The notes: generated by a model not told the origin, from the letters alone. Shown: positions 29,212 to 41,904, counted from the first letter of the stretch. The stretch: 64,000 nucleotides of DNA from Hydractinia symbiolongicarpus (GCF_029227915.1 NC_079879.1:31936501-32000500), one strand, 5' to 3'. Made by a program: numbers and translations.

Positions 29212-31850
29212 TGATGAGACGCTGAATAAAAGAAGTTTAATCGCCGGAAAACGAAAACCCGCGATTTCCCGTAAATCCCGGACTCGGCCCGTATAGTCAA
29301 AAGTATACAAAGAAAGTACCCAGGGATTAAACTCATTTCCCGAACGATTTTTTAAATTATTTTTTCACCACTAAAACGCATGAGACTTGTAGTTTTTAAA
29401 AATGTTTTCATTTTTGATGAGACGCTTAATGAAAGAGGTTTATTCGCCGGCAAACGAAAACCAGCGATTTCCCCTAAATCCCGGGCTTGGCCCGTGTAGT
29501 CGAATGTATACAAAGAAAGTACCCAGGGAGTAAACTCATTTCCCGAACGATTTTTTAAATTTTTTTTTCACCACTAAAACGCATGAGACTTGTAGTTTTC
29601 AAAAATGTTTTCATTTTCGATGAGACGTTTAATGAAAGAGGTTTAATCGCCGGCAAACGAAAACCCGCGATTTCCCGTAAATCCCGGGCTTGGCCCGAAT
29701 AGTCGAATGTATAAAAAAAGTGCCCTGTGAGTAAACTCATTTCCAGAACGATTTTTTAAATTATTTTTTCACCACTAAAACGCATAAGACTTGTAGTTGT
29801 CAAAAATGTTTTCATTTTTGATGAGACGCTGAATAAAAGAAGTTTAATCGCCGGCAAACGAAAACCCGCGATTTCCCGAAAATACCGGACTTGGCCCGTA
29901 TAGTCGAATGTATACAAAAAATGTACCCTGTGAGTAAACTCCTTTCCAGAACGATTTTTTAAATTATTTTTTCACCACTAAAACGCATAAGACTTGTAGT
30001 TTTCAAAAATGTTTTCATTTTTGATGGGACGCTGAATAAAAGAAGTTTAATCGCCGGCAAACGAAAACCCGCCATTTCCCGTAAATCCCGGGCTTGGCCC
30101 GTATAGTCAAAAGTATACAAAGACAGTGCCCAGGGAGTAAACTCATTTCCCGAACGATTTTTTAAATTTTTTTTTTACCACTAAAACGCATGAGACTTGT
30201 AGTTTTCAAAAATGTTTTCATTTTTGATGAGACGCTTAATGAAAGAGGTTTAATCGCCGGCAAACGAAAACCCGCGATTTCCCGTAAATCCCGGGCTTGG
30301 CCCGTATAGTGGAATGTATAAAAAGAAAGTACCCTGTGAGTGAACTCATTTCCAGAAAGATTTTTTAAATTACTTCTCTTCCACTGAAACGCATAAGACT
30401 TGTAGTTTTCAAAAATGTTTTCATTTTTGATGAGACACTGAATAAAAGAAGTTTAATCGCCGGCAAACGAAAACCCGCGATTTCCCGAAAACCCCGGGCT
30501 TGGCCCGTTTAGTCAAAAGTATACAAAGAAAGTACCCAGGGAGTAAACTCATTACCCGAACGATTTTTTAAATTATTTTTTCACCACTAAAACGCATGAG
30601 ACTTGCAGTTTTCAAACTTGTTTTCATTTTTGATGAGACGCTGAATAAAAGAAGTTTAATCGCCGCCAAACGAAAACACGCGATTTCCCGTAAATCACGG
30701 GCTTGGCCCGTATAGTCGAATGTATACAAAGAAAGTACCCAAGGAGTAAACTCATTTCCCGAACGATTTTTTAAATTTTTTTTTCACCACTAAAACGCAT
30801 GAGATTTGTAGTTTTCAAAAATGTTTTCATTTTTGATGAGACGCTTAATGAAAGAGGTTTAATCGCCGGCAAACGAAAACCCGCGATTTCCCGTAAATCC
30901 CGGGCTTGGCCCGTATAGTCGAATGTATAAAAAGAAAGTACCCTGTGAGTAAACTCATTTCCAGAACGATTTTTTAAATTACTTTTTCACCACTAAAACG
31001 CATTAGACTTGTAGTTTTCAAAAATGTTTTCATTTTTGATGAGACGCTGAATAAAAGAAGTTTAATCGCCGGCAAACGAAAACCCGCGATTTCCCGTAAA
31101 TCCCGGGCTTGGCCCGTATAGTCGAATGTATAAAAAGAAAGTACCCTGTGAGTAAACTCATTTCCAGAACGATTTTTTAAATTACTTTTTCACCACTAAA
31201 ACGCATTAGACTTGTAGTTTTCAAAAATGTTTTCATTTTTGATGAGACGCTGAATAAAAGAAGTTTAATCGCCGGCAAACGAAAACCCGCAATTTCCCGA
31301 AAATCCCGGGCTTGGCCCGTTTAGTCAAAAGCATACAAAAAAGTACCCAGGGAGTAAACTCATTTCCCGAACGATTTTTTAAATTATTTTTTCACCACTA
31401 AAACGCATGAGACTTGCAGTTTTCAAACTTGTTTTCATTTTTGATGAGACGCTGAATAAAAGATGTTTAATCGCCGCCAAACGAAAACCCGCGATTTCCC
31501 GTAAATCCCGGCCTTTGCCCGTATAGTCAAAAGTATACAAAGAAGGTACCCAGGGAGTAAACTCATTTCCCGAACGATTTTTTATATTATTTTTTCACCA
31601 CTAAAACGCATGAGACTTGTAGTTTTCAAACTTGTTTTCATTTTTAATGAGACGCTGAATAAAAGAAGTTTAATCGCAGCAAAACGAAAACCCGCGATTT
31701 CCCGTAAATCCTGGGCTTGGCCCGTATAGTCGAATGTATACAAAGAAAGTACCCAAGGAGTAAACTCATTTCCCGAACGATTTTTTAAATTTTTTTTTCA
31801 CCACTAAAACGCATGAGACTTGTAGTTTTCAAAAATGTTTTCATTTTTGA
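28814..31850. repeat. Segment duplicated at about 7.1 kb displacement, right copy
   Basis: Right partner of 21,697-24,540. Private differences include GGGATTAAAC near 29,325, GTTTATTCGCC near 29,439, TTTTCGATGAG near 29,616, AGTTGTCAAAA near 29,795, AATACCGGAC near 29,880, CAGAAAGATTTT near 30,354 and a disturbed junction ACTTCTCTTCCACTG near 30,371. These are more numerous than between the two 10-kb blocks. It carries one extra monomer, described separately. Confidence 0.82.
30988..31190. repeat. Extra single monomer (local 203-bp duplication)
   Basis: CACCAC starts at 30,988 and 31,191 are both preceded by ACTTTTT and followed by GCATTAGAC. The partner locus near 23,868 has only one such monomer. 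The inserted copy has a delta-type 5' half (GCATTAGAC, GCTGAATAAAAGAAG) and an epsilon-type 3' half (CCCGCGATTTCCCGTAAATC, GTATAGTCGAATGTATAAA), as a one-register unequal exchange would leave. The next monomer keeps the partner's CCCGCAATTTCCCG. This insertion raises the displacement from 7,118 to 7,321 bp. Confidence 0.88.
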
Positions 31851-31852
31851 TG

Positions 31853-31938
31853 GGACGCTAAATAAAAGAAGTTTAATCGCCGGCAAACGAAAACCCGCCA
31901 TTTCCCGTAAATCGCGGGCTTGGCCCGTATAGTCAAAA
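31853..31938. repeat. Probable gene-conversion tract within a monomer
   Basis: The monomer near 31,798 has an epsilon-type start and the downstream tail CCCTGTGAG with CTCCTTTCC expected from its partners at about 24,481 and 36,900. In between it carries GATGGGACGCT, CCGCCATTTCCCGTAAATCG and GTCAAAAGTATAC, which belong to the next monomer (near 32,0xx). The partners have GATGAGACGCTT, GATGTTTAATC and GGGCTAGGCCCG there. A tract of about 86 bp with both flanks unchanged fits non-reciprocal conversion from the neighbour. The length of the monomer is unaffected. Confidence 0.7.
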
Positions 31939-32049
31939 GTATACAAAGAAAGTACCCTGTGAGTAAACTCCTTTCCACAACGATTTTTTAAATTATTTTT
32001 TCACCACTAAAACGCATAAGACTTGTAGTTTTCAAAAATGTTTTCATTT

Positions 32050-33768
32050 TTGATGGGACGCTGAATAAAAGAAGTTTAATCGCCGGCAAACGAAAACCCG
32101 CCATTTCCCGTAAATCGCGGGCTTGGCCCGTATAGTCAAAAGTATACAAAGAAAGTACCCAGGGAGTAAACTCATTTCCCGAACGATTTTTTATATTAAT
32201 TTTTCACCACTAAAACGCATGAGACTTGTAGTTTTCAAAAATGTTTTCATTTTTGATAAGACGCTGAATAAAAGAAGTTTAATCGCCGGCAAACGAAAAC
32301 CCGCGATTTCCCGTAAATCCCGGACTCGGCCCGTATAGTCAAAAGTATACAAAGAAAGTACCGAGGGAGTAAACTCATTTCCCGAACGATTTTTTAAATT
32401 ATTTTTTCACCACTAAAACGCATGACACTTGTAGTTTTCAAAAGTGTTTTCATTTTTGATGAGACGCTTAATGAAAGAGGTTTAATCGCTGGCAAAAGAA
32501 AACCAGCGATTTCCCCTAAATCCCGGGCTTGGCCCGTGTAGTCAAATGTATACAAAGAAAGTACCCAGGGAGTAAACTCATTTCCCGAACGATTTTTTAA
32601 ATTTTTTTTTTACCACTAAAACGCATGAGACTTGTAGTTTTCAAAAATGTTTTCATTTTTGATGAGACGCTTAATGAAAGAGGTTTAATCGCCGGCAAAC
32701 GAAAACCCGCGATTTCCCGTAAATCCCGGGCTTGGCCCGTATAGTCGAATGTATAAAAAGAAAGTACCCTGTGAGTGAACTCGCTTCCAGAACGATTTTT
32801 TAAATTACTTCTTCACCACTAAAACGCATAAGACTTGTAGTTTTCAAAAATGTTTTCATTTTTGATAAGACGCTTAATGAAAGAAGTTTAATCGCCGGCA
32901 AACGAAAACCCGCGATTTCCCGAAAATCCCGGGCTTGGCCCGTTTAGTCAAAAGTATACAAAGAAAGTACCTAGGGAGTAAACTCATTACCCGAACGATT
33001 TTTTAAATTATTTTTTCACCACTAAAACGCATGAGACTTGCAGTTTTCAAACTTGTTTTCATTTTTGATGAGACGCTGAATAAAAGAAGTTTAATCGCCG
33101 CCAAACGAAAACACTCGATTTCCCGTAAATCCCGGGCTTGGCCCGTATAGTCGAATGTATACAAAGAAAGTACCCAAGGAGTAAACTCATTTCCCGAACG
33201 ATTTCTTAAATTTTTTTTTCACCATTAAAACGCATGAGATTTGTAGTTTTCAAAAATGTTTTCATTTTTGATGAGACGCTTAATGAAAGAGGTTTAATCG
33301 CCGGCAAACAAAAACCCGCGATTTCCCGAAAAAATCCCGGGCTTGGCCCGTATAGTCGAATGTATACAAAGAAAGTACCCAAGGAGTAAACTCATTTCCA
33401 GAACGATTTTTTAAATTACTTTCTCACCATTAAAACGCATTAGACTTGTAGTTTTCAAAAATGTTTTCATTTTTGATGAAACGCTGAATAAAAGAATAAA
33501 AGAAGTTTAATCGCCGCCAAACGAAAACCCGCGATTTCCCGTAAATCCCGGGCTTGGCCCGTATAGTCAAAAGTATACAAAGAAGGTACCCAGGAATAAA
33601 CTCATTTCCCGAACGATTTTTTATATTATTTTTTCACCACAAAAACGCATGAGACTTGTAGTTTTCAAAAATGTTTTCATTTTTGATGGAACGCTGAATA
33701 AAAGAAGTTTAATCGCCGGCAAACGAAATCCCGCGATTTCCCGTAAATCCCGGACTCGGCCCGTATAG
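32050..33768. repeat. Partial third copy of the 2,241-bp unit
   Basis: It carries the unit's markers in order (CCGCCATTTCCCG, GTACCGAGGGAG, TCGCTGGCAAAAG, GATAAGACGC, CCTAGGGAG, GATTTCTTAAAT, CCCGAAAAAATCCC and the nine-base insertion) at 7,321 bp from copy 1. It is visibly older than the tandem pair: CATGACACTTG and AAAAGTGTTTTC near 32,425-32,450, GATAAGACGCTG near 32,256, CACTCGATTTCCC near 33,112, and a tail GGTACCCAGGAATAAAC near 33,588. It stops where beta is followed by GTCAAAAG rather than GTCGAATG. Confidence 0.82.
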
Positions 33769-36020
33769 TCAAAAGTATACAAAGAAAGTACCCAGGGAGT
33801 AAACCCATTTCCCGAAAGATTTTTTAAATTATTTTTTCACCACTAAAACGCATGAGACTTGTAGTTTTCAAAAATATTTTCATTTTTGATGAGACGCTTA
33901 ATGAAAGAGGTTTAATCGCCGGCAAACGAAAACCCGCGATTTCCCGTAAATCCCGGGCTTGGCCCGTATAGTCGAATGTATAAAAAGAAAGTACCCTGTG
34001 AGTGAACTCGCTTCCAGAACGATTTTTTAAATTACTTCTTCACCACTAAAACGCATAAGACTTGTAGTTTTCAAAAATGTTTTCATTTTCGATAAGACGC
34101 TTAATGAAAGAAGTTTAATCGCCGGCAAACGAAAACCCGCGATTTCCCGAAAATCCCGGGCTTGGCCCGTTTAGTCAAAAGTATACAAAGAAAGTACCTA
34201 GGGAGTAAACTCATTACCCGAACGATTTTTTAAATTATTTTTTCACCACTAAAACGCATGAGACTTGCAGTTTTCAAACTTGTTTTCATTTTTGATGAGA
34301 CGCTGAATAAAAGAAGTTTAATCGCCGCCAAACGAAAACACTCGATTTCCCGTAAATCCCGGGCTTGGCCCGTATAGTCGAATGTATACAAAGAAAGTAC
34401 CCAAGGAGTAAACTCATTTCCCGAACGATTTCTTAAATTTTTTTTTCACCATTAAAACGCATGAGATTTGTAGTTTTCAAAAATGTTTTCATTTTTGATG
34501 AGACGCTTAATGAAAGAGGTTTAATCGCCGGCAAACAAAAACCCGCGATTTCCCGAAAAAATCCCGGGCTTGGCCCGTATAGTCGAATGTATACAAAGAA
34601 AGTACCCAAGGAGTAAACTCATTTCCAGAACGATTTTTTAAATTACTTTCTCACCATTAAAACGCATTAGACTTGTAGTTTTCAAAAATGTTTTCATTTT
34701 TGATGAAACGCTGAATAAAAGAATAAAAGAAGTTTAATCGCCGCCAAACGAAAACCCGCGATTTCCCGTAAATCCCGGGCTTGGCCCGTATAGTCAAAAG
34801 TATACAAAGAAGGTACCCAGGAATAAACTCATTTCCCGAACGATTTTTTATATTATTTTTTCACCACAAAAACGCATGAGACTTGTAGTTTTCAAAAATG
34901 TTTTCATTTTTGATGGAACGCTGAATAAAAGAAGTTTAATCGCCGGCAAACGAAATCCCGCGATTTCCCGTAAATCCCGGACTCGGCCCGTATAGTCAAA
35001 AGTATACAAAGAAAGTACCCAGGGAGTAAACCCATTTCCCGAAAGATTTTTTAAATTATTTTTTCACCACTAAAACGCATGAGACTTGTAGTTTTCAAAA
35101 ATATTTTCATTTTTGATGAGACGCTTAATGAAAGAGGTTTAATCGCCGGCAAACGAAAACCCGCGATTTCCCGAAAATCCCGGGCTTGGCCCGTTTAGTC
35201 AAAAGTATACAAAGAAAGTACCTAGGGAGTAAACTCATTACCCGAACGATTTTTTAAATTATTTTTTCACCACTAAAACGCATGAGACTTGCAGTTTTCA
35301 AACTTGTTTTCATTTTTGATGAGACGCTGAATAAAAGAAGTTTAATCGCCGCCAAACGAAAACACGCGATTTCCCGTAAATCCCGGGCTTGGCCCGTATA
35401 GTCGAATGTATACAAAGAAAGTACCCAAGGAGTAAACTCATTTCCCGAACGATTTCTTAAATTTATTTTTCACCACTAAAACGCATGAGATTTGTAGTTT
35501 TCAAAAATGTTTTCATTTTTGATGAGACGCTTAATGAAAGAGGTTTAATCGCCAGCAAACAAAAACACGCGATTTCCCGAAAAAATCCCGGGCTTGGCCC
35601 GTATAGTCGAATGTATACAAAGAAAGTACCCAAGGAGTAAACTCATTTCCAGAACGATTTTTTAAATTACTTTCTCACCATTAAAACGCATTAGACTTGT
35701 AGTTTTCAAAAATGTTTTCATTTTTGATGAAACGCTGAATAAAAGAATTAAAGAAGTTTAATCGCCGCCAAACGAAAACCCGCGATTTCCCGTAAATCCC
35801 GGGCTTGGCCCGTATAGTCAAAAGTATACAAAGAAGGTACCCAGGGAGTAAACTCATTTCCCGAACGATTTTTTATATTATTTTTTCACCACTAAGACGC
35901 ATGAGACTTGTAGTTTTCAAAAATGTTTTCATTTTTGATGGGACGCTGAATAAAAGAAGTTTAATCGCCGGCAAACGAAATCCCGCGATTTCCCGTAAAT
36001 CCGGGACTCGGCCCGTATAG
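32660..36020. repeat. Three iterations of a five- to six-monomer unit
   Basis: The palindromic marker CCTAGG occurs at 32,970, 34,197 and 35,221, steps of 1,227 and 1,024 bp, or six and five monomers. The first two turns share CACTCGATTTCCC, CACCATTAAAACG, CCCAGGAATAAAC (33,591 and 34,818), ACCACAAAAACG and CCCGAAAGATTTT. The third turn lacks one monomer: after CAAAAATATTTTC near 35,100 the sequence goes straight to the delta-like CCCGAAAATC and GTTTAGTC. It also has GAATTAAAGAAG (35,74x) in place of GAATAAAAGAAG in the nine-base insertion and ATTTATTTTTCACC near 35,463. Confidence 0.82.
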
Positions 36021-37440
36021 TCAAAAGTATACAAAGAAAGTACCCAGGGAGTAAACCCATTTCCCGACCGATTTTTTAAATTATTTTTTCACCACTAAAA
36101 CGCATGAGACTTGTAGTTTTCAAAAATATTTTCATTTTTGATGAGACGCTTAATGAAAGAGGTTTAATCGCCGGCAAACAAAAACCAGCGATTTCCCCTA
36201 AATCCCGGGCTTGGCCGTGTAGTCGAATGAATACAAAGAAAGTACCCAGGGAGTAAACTCATTTCCCGAACGATTTTTTAAAATTTTTTTTCACCACTAA
36301 AACGCATGAGACTTGTAGTTTTCAAAAATGTTTTCATTTTTGATGAGACGCTTAATGAAAGAGGTATAATCGCCGGCAAACGAAAACCCGCGATTTTCCG
36401 TAAATCCCGGGCTTGGCACGTATAGTCGAATGTATAAAAAGAAAGTACCCTGTGAGTAAATTAATTTCCAGAACGATTTTTTAAATTATTTTTTCACCAC
36501 TAAAACGCATGAGACTTGCAGTTTTCCATTTTGTTTTCATTTTTGATGAGACGCTGAATAAAAGAAGTTTAATCGCCGCCAAACAAAAACCCGCGATTTC
36601 CCGTAAATCCCGGGCTTTGCCCGTATAGTCAAAAGTATACAAAGAAGGTACCCAGGGAGTAAACTCATTTCCCGAACGATTTTTTATATTATTTTTTCAC
36701 CACTAAAACGCATGAGACTTGTAGTTTTCAAACTTGTTTTCATTTTTAATGAGACGCTGAATAAAAGAAGTTTAATCGCCGCAAAACGAAAACCCGCGAT
36801 TTCCCGTAAATCCCGGGCTTGGCCCGTATAGTCGAATGTATACAAAGAAAGTACCCAAGGAGTAAACTCATTTCCCGAACGATTTTTTAAATTTTTTTTT
36901 CACCACTAAAACGCATGAGACTTGTAGTTTTCAAAAATGTTTTCATTTTTGATGAGACGCTTAATGAAAGATGTTTAATCGCCGGCAAACGAAAACCCGC
37001 GATTTCCCGTAAATCCCGGGCTAGGCCCGTATAGTCGAATGTATACAAAGAAAGTACCCTGTGAGTAAACTCCTTTCCACAACGATTTTTTAAATTATTT
37101 TTTCACCACTAAAACGCATAAGACTTGTAGTTTTCAAAAATGTTTTCATTTTTGATGGGACGCTGAAGAAAAGAAGTTTAATCGCCGGCAAACGAAAACC
37201 CGCCATTTCCCGTAAATCGCGGGCTTGGCCCGTATAGTCAAAAGTATACAAAGAAAGTACCCAGGGAGTAAACTCATTTCCCGAACGATTTTTTATATTA
37301 ATTTTTCACCACAAAAACGCATGAGACTTGTAGTTTTCAAAAATGTTTTCATTTTTGATGGGACGCTGAATAAAAGAAGTTTAATCGCCGGCAAACGAAA
37401 ACCCGCGATTTCCCGTAAATCCCGGACTCGGCCCGTATAG
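36021..37440. repeat. Seven-monomer (about 1,420-bp) higher-order repeat, copy 1
   Basis: Begins after a beta monomer with GTCAAAAGTATAC at 36,021; the same point recurs at 37,441. Shared markers are CAAAAATATTTTC followed by GGCAAACAAAAACC, GAGGTATAATCGCC (36,361 and 37,781), CGATTTTCCG, CAGTTTTCCATTTTG in a gamma-like monomer (36,51x and 37,93x), GGGCTTTGCCC, CATTTTTAATGAG, GCCGCAAAACG and GGGCTAGGCCC. It ends with the CCGCCATTTCCCG and beta monomers. Private differences include CCCGACCGATTT near 36,066 and GTCGAATGAATAC near 36,228. Confidence 0.85.
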
Positions 37441-38868
37441 TCAAAAGTATACAAAGAAAGTACCCAGGGAGTAAACCCATTTCCCGAACGATTTTTTAAA
37501 TTATTTTTTCACCACTAAAACGCATGAGACTTGTAGTTTTCAAAAATATTTTCATTTTTGATGAGACGCTTAATGAAAGAGGTTTAATCGCCGGCAAACA
37601 AAAACCAGCGATTTCCCCTAAATCCCGGGCTTGGCCGTGTAGTCGAATGTATACAAAGAAAGTACCAAGGGAGTAAACTCATTTCCCGAACGATTTTTTA
37701 AATTTTTTTTTTACCACTAAAACGCATGAGACTTGTAGTTTTCAAAAATGTTTTCATTTTTGATGAGACGCTTAATGAAAGAGGTATAATCGCCGGCAAA
37801 CGAAAACCCGCGATTTTCCGTAAATCCCGGGCTTGGCCCGGATAGTCGAATGTATAAAAAGAAAGTACCCTGTGAGTAAACTCATTTCCAGAACGATTTT
37901 TTAAATTATTTTTTCACCACTAAAACGCATGAGACTTGCAGTTTTCCATTTTGTTTTCATTTTTGATGAGACGCTGAATAAAAGAAGTTTAATCGCCGCC
38001 AAACGAAAACCCGCGATTTCCCGTAAATCCCGGGCTTTGCCCGCATAGTCAAAAGTATACAAAGAAGGTACCCAGGGAGTAAACTTATTTCCCGAACGAT
38101 TTTTTATATTATTTTTTCACCACTAAAACGCATGAGACTTGTAGTTTTCAAACTTGTTTTCATTTTTAATGAGACGCTGAATAAAAGAAGTTTAATCGCC
38201 GCAAAACGAAAACCCGCGATTTCCCGTAAATCCCGGGCTTGGCCCGTATAGTCGAATGTATACAAAGAAAGTACCCAAGGTGTAAACTCATTTCCCGAAC
38301 GATTTTTTAAATTTTTTTTTCACCACTAAAACGCATGAGACTTGTAGTTTTCAAAAATGTTTTCATTTTTGATGAGACGCTTAATAAAAGATGTTTAATC
38401 GCCGGCAAACGAAAACCCGCGATTTCCCGTAAATCCCGGGCTAGGCCCGTATAGTCGAATGTATACAAAGAAAGTACCCAAGGAGTAAACTCATTTCCAG
38501 AACGATTTTTTAAATTACTTTTTCACCATTAAAACGCATTAGACTTGTAGTTTTCAAAAATGTTTTCATTTTTGATGAAACGCTGAATAAAAGAATAAAA
38601 GAAGTTTAATCGCCGGCAAACGAAAACCCGCGATTTCCCGAAAATCCCGGGCTTGGCCCGTTTAGTCAAAAGTATACAAAGAAGGTACCCAGGGAGTAAA
38701 CTCATTTCCCGAACGATTTTTTATATTATTTTTTCACCACTAAAACGCATGAGACTTGTAGCTTTCAAAAATGTTTTCATTTTTGATGGGACGCTGAATA
38801 AAAGAAGTTTAATCGCCGGCAAACGAAATCCCGCGATTTCCCGTAAATCCCGGACTCGGCCCGTATAG
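37441..38868. repeat. Seven-monomer (about 1,428-bp) higher-order repeat, copy 2
   Basis: Tandem partner of 36,021-37,440. It matches through GGGCTAGGCCC near 38,440. The last two monomers then differ: copy 1 ends with CTCCTTTCC and the CCGCCATTTCCCG monomer, whereas copy 2 has CACCATTAAAACGCATTAGAC, the nine-base insertion (38,58x) and a GTTTAGTC tail before the closing beta. The insertion explains most of the extra eight bases. The 3' end was replaced by a delta-type pair found also at 39,95x and 41,0xx. Confidence 0.82.
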
Positions 38869-41800
38869 TCAAAAGTATACAAAGAAAGTACCCAGGGAGT
38901 AAACCCATTTCCCGAACGATTTTTTAAATTATTTTTTCACCACTAAAACGCATGAGACTTGTAGTTTTCAAAAATATTTTCATTTTTGATGAGACGCTTA
39001 ATGAAAGAGGTTTAATCGCCGGCAAACAAAAACCAGCGATTTCCCCTAAATCCCGGGCTTGGCCGTGTAGTCGAATGTATACAAAGAAAGTACCCAGGGA
39101 GTAAACTCATTTCCCGAACGATTTTTTAAATTTTTTTTTCACCTCTAAAACGCATGAGACTTGTAGTTTTCAAAAATGTTTTCATTTTTGATGAGACGCT
39201 TAATGAAAGAGGTTTAATCGCCGGCAAACGAAAACCCGCGATTTCCCGAAAATCCCGGGCTTGGCCCGTATAGTCGAATGTATAAAAAGAAAGTACCCTG
39301 TGAGTGAACTCGCTTCCAGAACGATTTTTTAAATTACTTCTTCACCACTAAAACGCATATGACTTGTAGTTTTCAAAAATGTTTTCATTTTTGATGAGAC
39401 GCTTAATGAAAGAAGTTTAATCGCCGGCAAACGAAAACCAGCGATTTCCCGAAAATCCCGGGCTTGGCCCGTTTAGTCAAAAGTATACAAAGAAAGTACC
39501 CAGGGAGTAAACTCATTACCCGAACGATTTTTTAAATTATTTTTTCACCACTAAAACGCATGAGACTTGCAGTTTTCAAACTTGTTTTCATTTTTGATGA
39601 GACGCTGAATAAAAGAAGTTTAATCGCCGCCAAACGAAAACACGCGATTTCCCGTAAATCCCGGGCTTGGCCCGTATAGTCGAATGTATACAAAGAAAGT
39701 ACCCAAGGAGTAAACTCATTTCCCGAACGATTTCTTAAATTTTTTTTTCACCACTAAAACGCATGAGATTTGTAGTTTTCAAAAATGTTTTCATTTTTGA
39801 TGAGACGCTTAATGAAAGAGGTTTAATCGCCGGCAAACAAAAACCCGCGATTTCCCGAAAAAATCCCGGGCTTGGCCCGTATAGTCGAATGTATACAAAG
39901 AAAGTACCCAAGGAGTAAACTCATTTCCAGAACGATTTTTTAAATTACTTTTTCACCATTAAAACGCATTAGACTTGTAGTTTTCAAAAATGTTTTCATT
40001 TTTGATGAAACGCTGAATAAAAGAATAAAAGAAATTTAATCGCCGGCAAACGAAAACCCGCGATTTCCCGAAAATCCCGGGCTTGGCCCGTTTAGTCAAA
40101 AGCATACAAAGAAAGTACCCAGGGAGTAAGCTCATTTCCCGAACGATTTTTTAAATTATTTTTTCACCACTAAAACGCATGAGACTTGCAGTTTTCAAAC
40201 TTGTTTTCATTTTTGATGAGACGCTGAATAAAAGAAGTTTAATCGCCGCCAAACGAAAACCTGCGATTTCCCGTAAATCCCGGGCTTGGCCCGTATAGTT
40301 AAAAGTATACAAAGAAGGTACCCAGGGAGTAAACTCATTTCCCGAACGATTTTTTATATTATTTTTTCACCACTAAAACGCATGACACTTGTAGTTTTCA
40401 AAAATGTTTTCATTTTTGATGGGACGCTGAATAAAAGAAGTTTAATCGCCGGCAAACGAAATCCCGCGATTTCCCGTAAATCCCGGACTCGGCCCGTATA
40501 GTCAAAAGTATGCAAAGAAAGTACCCAGGCAGTAAACCCATTTCCCGAACGATTTTTTAAATTATTTTTTCACCACTAAAACGCATGAGACTTGTAGTTT
40601 TCAAAAATATTTTCATTTTTGATGAGACGCTTAATGAAAGAGGTTTAATCGCCGGCAAACAAAAACCAGCGATTTCCCGTAAATCCCGGGCTTGGCCGTA
40701 TAGTCGAATGTATACAAAGAAAGTACCCTGTGAGTAAACTCATTTCCAAAACGATTTTTTTAATTATCTTATTACCACTGAAACGCATGAGACTTGTAGT
40801 TTTCAAAAATGTTTTCATTTTTGATGAGACGCTTAATGAAAGAGGTTTAATCGCCGGCAAACGAAAACCCGCGATTTTCCGTATATCCCGGGCTTGGCCC
40901 GTATAGTCGAATGTATAAAAAGAAAGTACCCTGTGAGTAAACTCATTTCCAGAACGATTTTTTAAATTATTTTTTCACCACTAAAATGCATTAGACTTGT
41001 AGTTTTCAAAAATGTTTTCATTTTTGATGAAACGCTGAATAAAAGAATAAAAGAAGTTTAATCGCTGGCAAACGAAAACCCGCGATTTCCCGAAAATCCC
41101 GGGCTTGGCCCGTTTAGTCAAAAGCATACAAAGAAAGTACCCAGGGAGTAAGCTCATTTCCCGAACGATTTTTTAAATTATTTTTTCACCACTAAAACGC
41201 ATGAGACTTGCAGTTTTCAAACTTGTTTTCATTTTTGATGAGACGCTGAATAAAAGAAGTTTAATCGCCGCCAAACGAAAACCCGCGATTTCCCGTAAAT
41301 CCCGGGCTTGGCCCGTATAGTCAAAAGTATACAAAGAAGGTACCCAGGGAGTAAACTCATTTCCCGAACGATTTTTTATATTATTTTTTCACCACTAAAA
41401 CGCATGAGACTTGTAGTTTTTAAAAATGTTTTCATTTTTGATGGGACGCTGAATAAAAGAAGTTTAATCGCCGGCAAACGAAATCCCGCGATTTCCCGTA
41501 AATCCCGGACTCGGCCCGTATAGTCAAAAGTATACAAAGAAAGTACCCAGGGAGTAAACCCATTTCTCAAACGATTTTTTAAATTATTTTTTTACCACTA
41601 AAACGCATGAGACTTGTAGTTTTCAAAAATATTTTCATTTTTGATGAGACGCTTAATGAAAGAGGTTTAATCGCCGGCAAACAAAAACCAGCGATTTCCC
41701 CTAAATCCCGGGCTTGGCCGTTTAGTCGAATGTATACAAAGAAAGTACCCAGGGAGTAAACTCATTTCCCGAACGATTTTTTAAATTTTTTTTTCACCAC

Positions 41801-41904
41801 TAAAACGCATGAGACTTGTAGTTTTCAAAAATGTTTTCATTTTTGATGAGACGCTTAATGAAAGAGGTTAAATCGCCGGCAAACGAAAACCCGCGATTTT
41901 CCGT
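38869..41904. repeat. Mixed higher-order stretch with repeated delta-gamma-beta modules
   Basis: About fifteen monomers. A module of delta with nine-base insertion, gamma and beta closes at 38,868, 40,500 and 41,522, spaced 1,632 and 1,022 bp (eight and five monomers). Markers shared by the last two are GGGAGTAAGCTC (40,12x and 41,14x) and GTTTAGTCAAAAGCATAC. Private changes include GCATATGAC (39,35x), GTATAGTTAAAAG (40,29x), GCATGACACTTG (40,38x) and CATTTCTCAAACG (41,56x). It is the last stretch with full beta monomers before a gap of about 13 kb. Confidence 0.78.
40740..40943. repeat. Unusually diverged monomer junction
   Basis: The otherwise invariant junction AAATTATTTTTTCACCACTAA is replaced here by TTAATTATCTTATTACCACTG. 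The CACCAC core is lost, a C interrupts the T run, and ACTGAAACG replaces ACTAAAACG. The 5' side has CATTTCCAAAACG and a seven-T run. The rest of the monomer is ordinary epsilon with CGATTTTCCGTATATCCC, which also lacks the usual CGTAAATCCC. It is one of the few monomers in the window whose conserved junction is clearly degraded, and it lies between modules rather than inside a homogenised unit. Confidence 0.75.
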
